From: CAWEQO01 sp963811225
Lineage (GTDB): Bacteria; Chloroflexota; Anaerolineae; Anaerolineales; Anaerolineaceae
DNA: 64,000 bases
NCBI GenBank assembly: GCA_963811225.1
Contig: CAWEQO010000012.1
Span: forward strand, 496,001-560,000
Direction: 5' to 3'
Position 1 is the first letter of the stretch. Each line of letters begins with the position of its first letter. The notes beneath the pieces are model-generated. The model worked only from the letters and a program-made list of their open reading frames with translations. It had not been told where the DNA came from and ran no database searches. Below are positions 53,472-61,558 of the stretch, one piece after another. Position numbers and translations under genes: made by a program.

Positions 53472-53715
53472 CTTCATATCGATTAACCAAACCTTCCGGC
53501 GTCGTCAGAGTCCCCCTGGCTTGCAATTCTAAACCAATAAGTCAAACCGTTGGCGATCTGAAATGATTTCCCCCTAAGGCAGTTTTTTTCTTTCAGATCA
53601 GACCTGCCGTCGTTTGGTCAATTACTGTCTATATAATAATGCTGCGGTGCAAACCACGCAATAAGGGATGCCCCTAAAAAAAGGGGGGAATATCCCCCAT
53701 AAAGAGATGGGGTGT

Positions 53716-54303
53716 TTAAGTGCGAAAAGAAGGGGAGATTCCCTTGACTCCTAGAACAAGCGCGTTGGCCCCTACCAGTTCCACCGTGACCTGGGCGCCC
53801 TGCGCATGCAGAAGCGCCTCGATCTGCGCTGGAGGAAGGAAGTGGCTGCGCATCAGCAGCAGCTTTTCGCCCAGCGCCACCAGCTTGACCCCAAACTGGC
53901 GCACATCGGGCTCCTCGATCAACAGGCGTCCGCCGGGTTTGAGCGCCCGCCACAGTTGGTCAATGGTGCGGGATTGGTCAACGACGTGATGGAGGGCGTC
54001 GACCATCAAGATGCGCTCGAAGCTCGCCGGCGGGAAGGGCAGCGCCTCCGCTTCGGCCTGCACGGGAAGGAGCCCGTGCTTGGCAGACGCCTCGCGCAGC
54101 ATGCCGTGGGAAGCATCCGCCACCACCACCGTGCAGGAGAGGCAGCCCAGCATCTGCGAGACGCGCCCGGTGCCGCCGCCTGCATCCAGCAGCCGAGAGC
54201 CGGGCGGGATATCCAGCAGGCGCAGCCAGTGCTCGCGGTTGTCGCCACCGAGTAGGCGGTCGTAATAGGGTGCAATCAGGTTGAAGTGATCGAAAATCGG
54301 CAT
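53716..54303 (-). CDS. Class I SAM-dependent methyltransferase
   Basis: This 195-aa protein begins MPIFDHFNLIAPYYDRLL, typical of the UbiE/Methyltransf_11 group. Motif I is LLDAGGGTGRVSQML, the acidic residue after strand 2 is VVADAS, and later motifs are LMVDALHHVVDQ and LKPGGRLLIEEP. The substrate is unknown. It is short but complete and appears monocistronic. Confidence 0.9.
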   Translation of the reverse strand: MPIFDHFNLIAPYYDRLLGGDNREHWLRLLDIPPGSRLLDAGGGTGRVSQMLGCLSCTVVVADASHGMLREASAKHGLLPVQAEAEALPFPPASFERILMVDALHHVVDQSRTIDQLWRALKPGGRLLIEEPDVRQFGVKLVALGEKLLLMRSHFLPPAQIEALLHAQGAQVTVELVGANALVLGVKGISPSFRT

Positions 54304-54419
54304 TCAATCCCCTTTCGAATGCTGCCATTATAACAATCTATTTGAAAAATCGAGCCTGCGGGCGCTCATCTTGCCGCCAAACAAACGCCCTTAGCATTCC
54401 TGTGCCTTATGGAATAAAT

Positions 54420-54455
54420 AGAGAGCAGCCAGAGCGCTATGGCTGCTCTCTATTT
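54420..54455 (-). terminator. Terminator of the folE-SPT operon
   Basis: AGAGAGCAGCCA pairs with TGGCTGCTCTCT around a short loop, 20 bases after the stop of the SPT-like gene. Confidence 0.85.
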
Positions 54456-54474
54456 CCTTGATCGATCTTCGCGA

Positions 54475-55653
54475 TTAAATCAACCCCACCTGCTTACCGA
54501 CCTTCTCGAATACCTCGAGCACGCGGTCCATCTGAGCGTCTGTATGGGTGGACATGTAGCTGGTGCGCAGCAGCTGGCGCCCGGGAGCGACGGCGGGGGA
54601 AATGACGGGGTTAACGAACACGCCGTTATCGAAGAGCAGCTTCCAGGTCAGGAAGGTCCTGTCATCGTCACCGATGATGATCGGGATCACCGGAGTTACC
54701 GAGGCGCCGGTGTCGAAGCCCAGCTCCTGATACCCCTTGCGCATCCGGGCGGCGACATCGTTGACGCGCTGAATCCGCTCAGGCTCCTCTCGCATGACCT
54801 GCAAGGCTGCCAGGGCGGCTGCGGCGTTCGAAGGCGGGATGCTGGCGCTGAAAATCAGCGAGCGGCCGTTGTGCTTGACATAGTCGATCACATCCGCTTC
54901 TCCGGCGATGAAGCCGCCCAACGAAGCGAAAGACTTGCTGAAGGTGGACATGATCAAGTCAACATCCGCGGTTACACCAAAGTGCTCGGCGGTGCCGTGC
55001 CCGCCGCCGGTAACGCCCATGCCGTGCGCGTCATCGACCATCAGGCGGGCGCCGTACTTCTTGGCCAGCTTAGAGATCTCAGGCAGGCAGGCTAAATCGC
55101 CTTCCATGCTGAAAAGACCATCCACCACAATCAGCCTTCCGGCTTCCTCGGGGATAGACTTCAACACCCGCTCCAAGTGTTCCATGTCGTTGTGACGGTA
55201 GCGCTCGATCTTGCCGTAGCCCAGGCGGGCGCCGTCAACGATGCTGGCGTGATCGTCCTTGTCGAGGATGACCGCATCGCCGCGGCAGACCAGGGCGCTG
55301 ACTGTGCCCAGGTTGGTCTGCATGCCGGTGGAGAAGACCAGTGAGGCTTCCTTACCGACCCACTTTGCCAGCTCGGCTTCCAACTGATGGTGCATTTCCA
55401 ACGTTCCGTTTAAAAAGCGAGAACCGGTGCAGCTCGTGCCATAGCGGTGCGTGGCTTCGATGGCAGCTTCTCGAACCTTGGGATGGGTGGTTAGCCCAAG
55501 GTAGTTGTTCGATCCGCACATAATCAGTCGGTGACCTTGATAAGTCACCTCGCTGCCTTCGTTGTCTGTCAAGGGAATGAAATAGGGATAGATCCCCGTC
55601 GCAATTGCATCCTTGACCACTGTGTACTCGTAGCATTTGGAAAAAATGTCCAT
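54475..55653 (-). CDS. Alpha-oxoamine synthase, serine palmitoyltransferase-like
   Basis: This 392-aa PLP enzyme starts at ATG 55653. The family choices are glycine C-acetyltransferase, BioF, HemA or serine palmitoyltransferase (SPT). The features favour SPT: GIYPYFIPL, LIMCGSNNYLGL, GSRFLNGTLEMHHQLE, VVDGLFSMEGDLACLPEI, VDDAHGMGVTG, and STFSKSFASLGGFIAG, which holds the catalytic Lys. The same segments occur in Bacteroides SPT as I recall it. SPT condenses serine with an acyl thioester to give 3-ketosphinganine, the first step of sphingolipid synthesis. It is downstream of folE on the same strand, and an acyl carrier protein gene is 3.3 kb away. Confidence 0.82.
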   Translation of the reverse strand: MDIFSKCYEYTVVKDAIATGIYPYFIPLTDNEGSEVTYQGHRLIMCGSNNYLGLTTHPKVREAAIEATHRYGTSCTGSRFLNGTLEMHHQLEAELAKWVGKEASLVFSTGMQTNLGTVSALVCRGDAVILDKDDHASIVDGARLGYGKIERYRHNDMEHLERVLKSIPEEAGRLIVVDGLFSMEGDLACLPEISKLAKKYGARLMVDDAHGMGVTGGGHGTAEHFGVTADVDLIMSTFSKSFASLGGFIAGEADVIDYVKHNGRSLIFSASIPPSNAAAALAALQVMREEPERIQRVNDVAARMRKGYQELGFDTGASVTPVIPIIIGDDDRTFLTWKLLFDNGVFVNPVISPAVAPGRQLLRTSYMSTHTDAQMDRVLEVFEKVGKQVGLI

Positions 55654-55691
55654 GATGTCCTCGCTTAAATGGTATTAAAAAAGGGGTTCCA

Positions 55692-56325
55692 CTAGAAGTG
55701 CAGTGGTTCGGAGCTGCGAGAAATGTTGTCGAGAAATTCCATGCGGGTTGCCATGTTCGCGCGGAACGTACCTAACATGGTGGAGGTGGTCATCCGCGAG
55801 TTCATGCTTCTTGACACCGCGCATCATCGAGCACAGGTGCAGCGCCTCAACGACCACGGCCACACCGGCAGGGTTAAGGACTTCCTGGATGAAGTCGGCC
55901 ACCTGGCGGGTCATACGTTCTTGCACTTGCAGCCGGCGAGCAAACATCTCGATAATGCGTGGGATCTTGGATAGCCCAATTACCCGTCCACTCGGAATAT
56001 AAGCCACGTGCGCCCTGCCGATGAACGGCAGCATGTGATGCTCGCACAGGCTGTAAAACTCAATATCACGCACGATGACCATCTCATCGTACTCTTCTTC
56101 GAACAGGGCATCGTTGATCAGCGCCACCGGGTCTGTGCGGTAGCCCTGGAGAAGTTCTTCATACATCCGAGACACCCGCTCAGGAGTACGCAGTAAGCCT
56201 TCACGGTTGGGATCTTCACCGACTGCAGTTAAGATCTTGCGTACTGAGGTTTCGATCGTCTCGTGATCCATCTTTTCATCGTCGAAGAGTTCTGCGGCCT
56301 GATAAATGGATGAATCTTTTTCCAT
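55692..56325 (-). pseudogene. folE: GTP cyclohydrolase I, single-base frameshift near the C-terminus
   Basis: The start is ATG 56325 (GAAGGAAG upstream). The frame follows GCH-I: ETSVRKILTAVGEDPNREGLLRTPERV, FYSLCEHHMLPF with zinc-binding Cys and His, IGLSKIPRIIEMFARRLQVQERMT, and CSMMRGVKK. Then it goes wrong (HELADDHL). One base removed near 55804 restores MNSRMTTSTMLGTF and the true C-terminus up to the TAG at 55692, about 210 aa. Uncorrected, the frame runs on to 55675. GCH-I makes dihydroneopterin triphosphate for folate. An assembly error is more likely than loss, because the rest is intact. Confidence 0.88.
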
Positions 56326-56472
56326 ATCTTCCTTCTTTCCTAAAAACAGGTTGGCCTGGACATTGTCCACCAACCTGCCATTTCGATATTACGCGCTGGA
56401 TTTCTGTTTCCCCCGGGAACTCTTGTCTAGAACTCTGAAGATTATAACACAACAGCGGCAGTTACGTTTCGG

Positions 56473-57486
56473 TTAACTCTGGCGCTTCAACAACATCAGG
56501 GCCAGGCTGCGGAGCGCCCCTCCGGCCTCGTCGGCCACGATGCCTTCATCCAGGGATTGGAGCGCCTCCTTCGTCAGCCGGTCGGCCTCTTGCTGCGTGT
56601 AGGCCCGAGCGCCGTCCTGCACCAGCCAGCCGGCAGCCTCCGGCACTTCTACCGCATGGATCGGCCCAGACATCCAGCGCGAAGCAAACTGCCCGCCCTG
56701 CTGCAAGCCGTACAGCACCGGCAGGGTCTTCTTGCCGGAAACCAGGTCGCTTTCGGTAGACTTGCCGGTTTGATCGGCGTTGCCCCAAATCCCCAGCAAG
56801 TCGTCGAGCATTTGGAAGGCCAGACCAAGCTGGTAGCCGAAGCGGTGAAATGCCGCCCGGCGCTCACCGTCGGCCTGGGCCACGATCGCCCCCAGCTCGG
56901 CGGAAGCAGCCAGCAGCGCAGCCGTCTTGCCGCCCACCATTGGCCAGTAGGAATCAACGGGCATGGATGGCTCGTTTTCGTTATAGAGATCGAGGAACTG
57001 ACCCTTCGTCAAAGAGACACAGGTCTCATGCAGCACGCGCGAGGCCTTCACCACGGTCTCCGGCGGTTCGGTTTTCTCCAAATCCAGCAAGGAGATGTAG
57101 GCCAGGGTAAACATCAGGTCACCGGCATTGATCGCCTGGGCCACCCCCCACTTCGTCCAGACTGTCGGCCGGCCGCGGCGCAGCTCGCTGCGATCTTGAA
57201 TATCATCGTGGATCAGCGAGAAATTGTGGATCAGTTCGACCGCAGCAGCAGCCGGGAGGGCTTTGCGCCAGTCGCCGCCTGCCGCGGCTGTCGACAACAG
57301 CACGATCAGCGGGCGGATGCGCTTACCCTGGGCGTCCGGTCCGGCGCCGCTGCCTTCCCAACCTAAGTGATAGCGCAGCATCGAACGCAGCTCGGGGTAA
57401 TCCCCCTGCACCGATCGATCGATCACGACCTGCAGCAGCTGCTCGATCTCCGGCTGCATGATCTGAATAAATTGTTTCAGCTCCAT
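56473..57486 (-). CDS. Polyprenyl diphosphate synthase (GGPP synthase type)
   Basis: This 337-aa protein has the first Asp-rich motif in LIHDDIQDRSELRRGRPT (DDxxD) and KRIRPLIVLL upstream. The second motif region, FQMLDDLLGIWGN, has DDLLG in place of the usual DDxxD. A KS-x-ESDLVSGKKTLP segment is present. The enzyme adds isopentenyl units to make C15-C25 or longer diphosphates. Its start overlaps the end of the isopentenyl-diphosphate isomerase gene by 10 bases; the two form an isoprenoid operon. Confidence 0.92.
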   Translation of the reverse strand: MELKQFIQIMQPEIEQLLQVVIDRSVQGDYPELRSMLRYHLGWEGSGAGPDAQGKRIRPLIVLLSTAAAGGDWRKALPAAAAVELIHNFSLIHDDIQDRSELRRGRPTVWTKWGVAQAINAGDLMFTLAYISLLDLEKTEPPETVVKASRVLHETCVSLTKGQFLDLYNENEPSMPVDSYWPMVGGKTAALLAASAELGAIVAQADGERRAAFHRFGYQLGLAFQMLDDLLGIWGNADQTGKSTESDLVSGKKTLPVLYGLQQGGQFASRWMSGPIHAVEVPEAAGWLVQDGARAYTQQEADRLTKEALQSLDEGIVADEAGGALRSLALMLLKRQS

Positions 57487-58526
57487 CCTTCACCTGTTCT
57501 GCCTTCAACGAGTGGTGTTTGCCGCAGAGCGTCCAGACTGCCCGCGCCGGCGGCAAACATGCACACCTGGACCTCCCTACGGATTTCTGCAACCATCTGG
57601 TGGGTTTCTTCTTCCGATATCGTGGCAGCCTTCAGGAAAGGCCCGGCCATGCCGCCGATGGAAGCGCCCAGGGCGATGCACTTGGCGATATCCACACCGT
57701 CGCGCAGCCCGCCAGAGGCCAGCACGACCAGCTCTGGGGCAGCGCGGCGCACCATACGGATGGAATTGGCGGTGGGAATGCCCCAGCTGCGAAAGGCCGC
57801 AGCTACGTTGGCGAGGTGCGCATCCTCGTTGCGGTACATCTCCACCTGCGACCAGGAAGTGCCGCCCGCCCCGGCAACATCAATGGCGGAAACACCTACC
57901 TGCGCCAGCCGGGTCGCGGCCTGCTCCGAGAAGCCCCAACCGACCTCTTTGGCGATGACCGGGACTTCGAGCCGGCGGCAGACCTGTTCGATCTTGTCGA
58001 GCAACCCGCTGAAGCGCGTGTCGCCTTCGGGCTGGAGCGCCTCTTGCAGGGCATTGAAGTGCAGGATGAGCGCATCTGCCGCGACCATCTCCACTGCCCG
58101 GCGGCACTCATCGACCCCATAGCCATAGTTGAGCTGCACAGCGCCTAAGTTGGCAAGCAGTAAAATGTCGGGGGCATATTTGCGAACCTGGAAGCTTTCC
58201 GCCTGCTCGGGATGCTCGATCGCAGCGCGCTGCGAGCCGAGTCCCATGGCGATGCCGGCCTCTTGAGCGGCGATTGCCAGCCGCCGGTTGATGTCGATGG
58301 CCTCATCAGTGCCGCCAGTCATCGAGGAGATCAGGATGGGCGCCCGCACGTGGCGACCAAACAACTCCTGCGAGAGATCGACCTGGTCGAGGTCCAGTTC
58401 AGGCAGGGCCTGATGAATGAAATGGTAGCGCCCTAACCCGGTGGTCAGGGTCGAATTGACGTCTTTGTCGAGATTGATGCGGATATGATCCGCTTTACGA
58501 GAGGAGACAGTCTGCTTGTAATCCAT
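57477..58526 (-). CDS. fni: Type II isopentenyl-diphosphate delta-isomerase
   Basis: The start is ATG 58526 (or GTG 58529); the product is about 349 aa. The FMN-dependent barrel shows RKADHIRINLDKDV, LISSMTGGTDEA, MGLGSQRAAIEHPE, LHFNALQEALQPEGDT, VIAKEVGWGFS and VLASGGLRDGVDIAKC. It interconverts IPP and DMAPP. It is the first gene of the isoprenoid pair. The Shine-Dalgarno sequence is weak. Confidence 0.95.
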   Translation of the reverse strand: MDYKQTVSSRKADHIRINLDKDVNSTLTTGLGRYHFIHQALPELDLDQVDLSQELFGRHVRAPILISSMTGGTDEAIDINRRLAIAAQEAGIAMGLGSQRAAIEHPEQAESFQVRKYAPDILLLANLGAVQLNYGYGVDECRRAVEMVAADALILHFNALQEALQPEGDTRFSGLLDKIEQVCRRLEVPVIAKEVGWGFSEQAATRLAQVGVSAIDVAGAGGTSWSQVEMYRNEDAHLANVAAAFRSWGIPTANSIRMVRRAAPELVVLASGGLRDGVDIAKCIALGASIGGMAGPFLKAATISEEETHQMVAEIRREVQVCMFAAGAGSLDALRQTPLVEGRTGEGWS

Positions 58527-58889
58527 CACAAATTTTCACTCTCAAGGGGGTTAAAACCACGCTTGCCGGATACAGTCGAAAGCCAATGGCAGTACATCCC
58601 CAAAAATTCCGAGCAGTTCTTTGGATGAGTATACCAAACCTTTCGTTACGAGAAAAAGAAAAAGGGAGTGAAAATTATACAGGCGGCCCCTCATCCTTTT
58701 GGAATACCATCCGAACGAAGGAAATCGTCATCCAACACATCCTGTTTTGGCTTCCAGGCCAACAAGCCTCACTCTCATACCCATCCCAACACAAGGATGT
58801 GTTGGGTTACGAATGAAAATAGATGTTCATTGATCCCATCCGGGGAGATCGGTGAAAACCGTATCCGGGAAGATGACATGGTGTTAATC
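58527..58889. other. Intergenic region between fni and acp
   Basis: The divergent gap has no gene. CCAACACATCCTGT (58734-58747) and ACAAGGATGTGTTGG (58791-58805) form an imperfect stem. The fni promoter is not resolved. Confidence 0.45.
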
Positions 58890-58917
58890 TTGACAGATCG
58901 CAGAGGCAAGATACAAT
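58890..58917 (+). promoter_or_regulatory. Promoter of the acyl carrier protein gene
   Basis: TTGACA (58890-58895) and TACAAT (58912-58917) are 16 bases apart. The start codon follows 46 bases later behind AGGAGG (58951-58956). Confidence 0.75.
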
Positions 58918-58963
58918 GTATTGGCATCGAACCTGACCGATCAAACTTAGAGGAGGATGACTG

Positions 58964-59198
58964 ATGAGTGACACCTTCGAGGGAGTCAAAGCCGTTGTCG
59001 TTGATGTGATGAAGATTGATGAAGAGGGCCTTACACAGGAAACCCGTTTTATTGAGGATCTCAAAGCCGAACTCGATGGATCAATTCTTCTTGATCGACG
59101 GACTGTGTGAGAAGTTTGACTTGACGATTTCGGACGAGGAAGCTCGCCAGATCCGGACTGTCGGCGACGCCGTTTCATACGTCAATAATCACAAGTAA
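58964..59198 (+). pseudogene. Acyl carrier protein with a single-base insertion at the prosthetic-group site
   Basis: The ATG at 58964 begins an acyl carrier protein: VKAVVVDVMKIDEEGLTQETRFIEDLKA. The frame then shifts. With one base removed at about 59070, GCCGACTCGATG reads A-D-S-M-D, the phosphopantetheine attachment motif, and the frame continues with QFFLIDGLCEKFDLTI and ends VNNHK at 59198. The total of 235 bases is 78 codons plus one. The frame fails exactly at the DSx(D) motif, so the gene as written would be dead. A sequencing error is the simplest explanation. Size (77 aa) and motif are right for an ACP, possibly the acyl donor for the SPT-like enzyme. Confidence 0.82.
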
Positions 59199-59224
59199 GC
59201 TCATCTGCACAACCAGATAACAGT

Positions 59225-59250
59225 GGAGGCGCAAGCGAAATTGCGCCTCC
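59225..59250 (+). terminator. Terminator of the ACP gene
   Basis: GGAGGCGCA and TGCGCCTCC pair around a short loop, 26 bases after the ACP stop. Confidence 0.8.
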
Positions 59251-59303
59251 TGTTATGCGTCTCAGGCGGTTGTCCCCGTCTTTGCTGGCAGATTATAGGG
59301 AAT

Positions 59304-59334
59304 GAAAAAGGGCAGGCATAGAGCCTGCCCTTTA
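59304..59334 (-). terminator. Terminator of the sucCD operon
   Basis: AAAGGGCAGGC and GCCTGCCCTTT pair; on the minus strand a T-run follows. It lies 26 bases after the sucD stop. Confidence 0.88.
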
Positions 59335-59359
59335 GTTTCCATATTCGAAGAATTTGGTT

Positions 59360-60223
59360 TTACTTCAACAGGTTCGGGATTTCCTCGGGATGCTTGGCGA
59401 CGCGCACGCCGGAGGCTTTGAAAGCCTTGATCTTGCCGGCAGCGGTGCCGGATTCGCCTTCAATGATGGCGCCGGCATGTCCCATGCGCTTGCCGGGAGG
59501 GGCGGTCTGCCCGGCGATAAAACCGACCACCGGTTTGGTCATCTGGCGGCTGATAAAATCGGCCGCTTTTTCTTCTTCCGTGCCGCCAATCTCGCCAATC
59601 ATCACCACCCGCTCGGTGCGCGGATCGGCCTCAAACATGGCCAGAATGTCGGTGAAGTTAGAGCCGATGACAGGGTCCCCACCGATGCCCACGCAGGTGC
59701 TGGCGCCCATTCCATTTTCTTTAAGAGCATACAACACTTCATAGGTCAGGGTGCCGGAGCGCGAGACAATGCCTACATCGCCGGGTATGGCGATGTCGCC
59801 CGGTATGATACCCACTTTGCTCTCGCCGGGGGTCAATGCGCCCGGGCAGTTTGGCCCAATCAGGCGCACATCCTTTTCATTCAAGTAAGTGACTACACGC
59901 ATCATATCCTGGGATGGGATACCCTCGGTGATGCAGAATACCAGGGGAATGCCGGCGTCGGCGGCTTCGTACATGGCGTCGGGCGCAAAACGAGCCGGGA
60001 CGAAAATGATGCTGGTGTTGGCCCCGGTCGCCTCGACAGCCACCTTGACAGAATTGAAGACCGGGATCTTGCCATCCATAACCCAATCACCGCCCTTTCC
60101 GGGCGTCACCCCAGCTACAATGTTGGTGCCGTAATGCGCCATCTGCTCGGTGTGGAACATGCCCTCGTGACCGGTAATGCCCTGGACGATCAGGCGGGTG
60201 TTTTTGTTGATCAGGATGCTCAT
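59360..60223 (-). CDS. sucD: Succinate-CoA ligase alpha subunit
   Basis: This 287-aa subunit has the CoA-binding Rossmann start (VQGITGHEGMFHTEQM), GPNCPGALTPGE, and the active-site phosphohistidine in GKRMGHAGAII. It forms succinate and CoA-ester interchange with the beta subunit, with ATP or GTP. Its start overlaps the sucC stop (ATGA). Confidence 0.96.
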   Translation of the reverse strand: MSILINKNTRLIVQGITGHEGMFHTEQMAHYGTNIVAGVTPGKGGDWVMDGKIPVFNSVKVAVEATGANTSIIFVPARFAPDAMYEAADAGIPLVFCITEGIPSQDMMRVVTYLNEKDVRLIGPNCPGALTPGESKVGIIPGDIAIPGDVGIVSRSGTLTYEVLYALKENGMGASTCVGIGGDPVIGSNFTDILAMFEADPRTERVVMIGEIGGTEEEKAADFISRQMTKPVVGFIAGQTAPPGKRMGHAGAIIEGESGTAAGKIKAFKASGVRVAKHPEEIPNLLK

Positions 60224-61362
60224 TTCAGCCCTCCTTCGGCCAACGATACGGATTTCTCGGCGGCCTGCGCCAGCGTCTCGGCTGTGATCATGTTTGCGTC
60301 TGCCAGCAAGCGCAGCCCCTCTTCCGCGTTGGTGCCTACCAGGCGCACGACCATCGGCACCTGCACGTCCACTTCCTGCAAGGCGGTCAGGATGCCCCGA
60401 GCGACCTCGTCGCCGCGAGTGATGCCGCCGAAGATGTTGATCAGGATGGCGTGCACGTTTGGATCGGACAGAATGATGCGGAAGGCTGCGGTGACCTTCT
60501 CAGAGCTGGCCCCGCCGCCAATATCGAGGAAGTTGGCCGGCTCACCGCCGTAAAGCTTGATGATATCCATGGTGGCCATTGCCAGGCCGGCACCGTTGAC
60601 CATACAGCCAATATGCCCATCCAGCTTGATATACGACAGGCCGTATTTGCGAGCCTCGATCTCGGAGGGATCCTCGGAATCAAGATCGCGCATGTCGGCC
60701 AGGTCGGAATGGCGAAACAGGGCATTATCATCGATGATCATCTTGCCGTCCAGGGCCATGATGCGATTGTCTTCGGTGATAACCAGCGGATTGATCTCGG
60801 CCAGGGTGGCGTCGCTCTCCAGGTAAGAGCGCCACAAGCCGTGGCAAATTTCAATGAAGCTGCGCCACAAATTGCGGGGCAGTTCGATGCTGGCAGCCAT
60901 ATCTCGAGCCTGGTAATCGCGCAGGCCAAGCAGCGGGTCGATGTGTACCTTGATAATTTTTTCCGGCTGCTTTCGGGCGATTTCCTCGATGTCCATCCCG
61001 CCGGCTTCCGAGACCATCATGACAGGTCTGCGGGCTGCACGGTCGTTGGTGATGCCTAAGTAGATTTCCTTCTTAATGTTGACCGCCTCGTCGACGAGGA
61101 CCTTACGCACCGGCAATCCCTGGATATCCATTCCCAAGATTACGGTAGCCAGCTCTTCGGCCTCTTTGGGCGTCTTGGCCAGACGAATGCCGCCCGCTTT
61201 GCCGCGACTGCCGACCAGCACCTGGGACTTAACCACGACCCGAGAGCCGAGTTCTTCGGCGATATGCTTGGCCTCACTGGCTGTAACTGCGATTTGACCT
61301 TTTGGGATAGGGATCTTGTACTTTGAAAAAATTTGCTTCGATTGGTATTCCTGTAGTTTCAT
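60220..61362 (-). CDS. sucC: Succinate-CoA ligase beta subunit
   Basis: This 380-aa protein has the ATP-grasp start MKLQEYQSKQIFSKYKIPIPKG, VVKSQVLVGSRGKAGGI, EINPL, LDGHIGCMVNGAGLAMATMDI and the C-terminal INIFGGITRGDEVARGI. It is the nucleotide-binding partner of SucD and the first gene of the pair. No other TCA gene is nearby. Confidence 0.96.
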   Translation of the reverse strand: MKLQEYQSKQIFSKYKIPIPKGQIAVTASEAKHIAEELGSRVVVKSQVLVGSRGKAGGIRLAKTPKEAEELATVILGMDIQGLPVRKVLVDEAVNIKKEIYLGITNDRAARRPVMMVSEAGGMDIEEIARKQPEKIIKVHIDPLLGLRDYQARDMAASIELPRNLWRSFIEICHGLWRSYLESDATLAEINPLVITEDNRIMALDGKMIIDDNALFRHSDLADMRDLDSEDPSEIEARKYGLSYIKLDGHIGCMVNGAGLAMATMDIIKLYGGEPANFLDIGGGASSEKVTAAFRIILSDPNVHAILINIFGGITRGDEVARGILTALQEVDVQVPMVVRLVGTNAEEGLRLLADANMITAETLAQAAEKSVSLAEGGLK

Positions 61363-61503
61363 CCATACTCCCCATTCTGGTGAACTGTGGCTATAGAAAT
61401 TATATCATGCGCAACCGCTTTAACGATACTTCACGTAAGGCAGCGATTGTTATTCTGGCGCTATCGGATTAACCAGCGCTTCTCCTGCGAAAAGCACAGA
61501 GAT

Positions 61504-61540
61504 ACAAAAGGCGGAACCGGTCCTTCTGGTTCCGCCTTGT
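61504..61540 (-). terminator. Terminator of the SPFH-HTH gene
   Basis: AAGGCGGAACC and GGTTCCGCCTT pair around a short loop, and on the minus strand TTTTG follows. It lies about 20 bases after the stop. Confidence 0.85.
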
Positions 61541-61558
61541 TGCAATCCTGGTCGGTTC

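Larger units (their letters stand above)
53251..53715. other. Intergenic region upstream of the peroxiredoxin
   Basis: It contains the promoter region (unresolved), an inverted repeat (53380-53440) and a terminator (53445-53471). From 53472 to 53715 I see no gene or clear signal. Confidence 0.5.

Noticed and set aside
27590..59075. Programmed +1 frameshifting at GAACTCG in three genes
   Set aside because: The same word occurs in intact genes without consequence, and an ACP with a programmed shift at its prosthetic site has no precedent I know; assembly error is preferred.
59354..60553. 399-codon open frame opposite sucD and sucC
   Set aside because: It lies fully antisense to two recognised enzymes and has no start signal or protein-like motifs.
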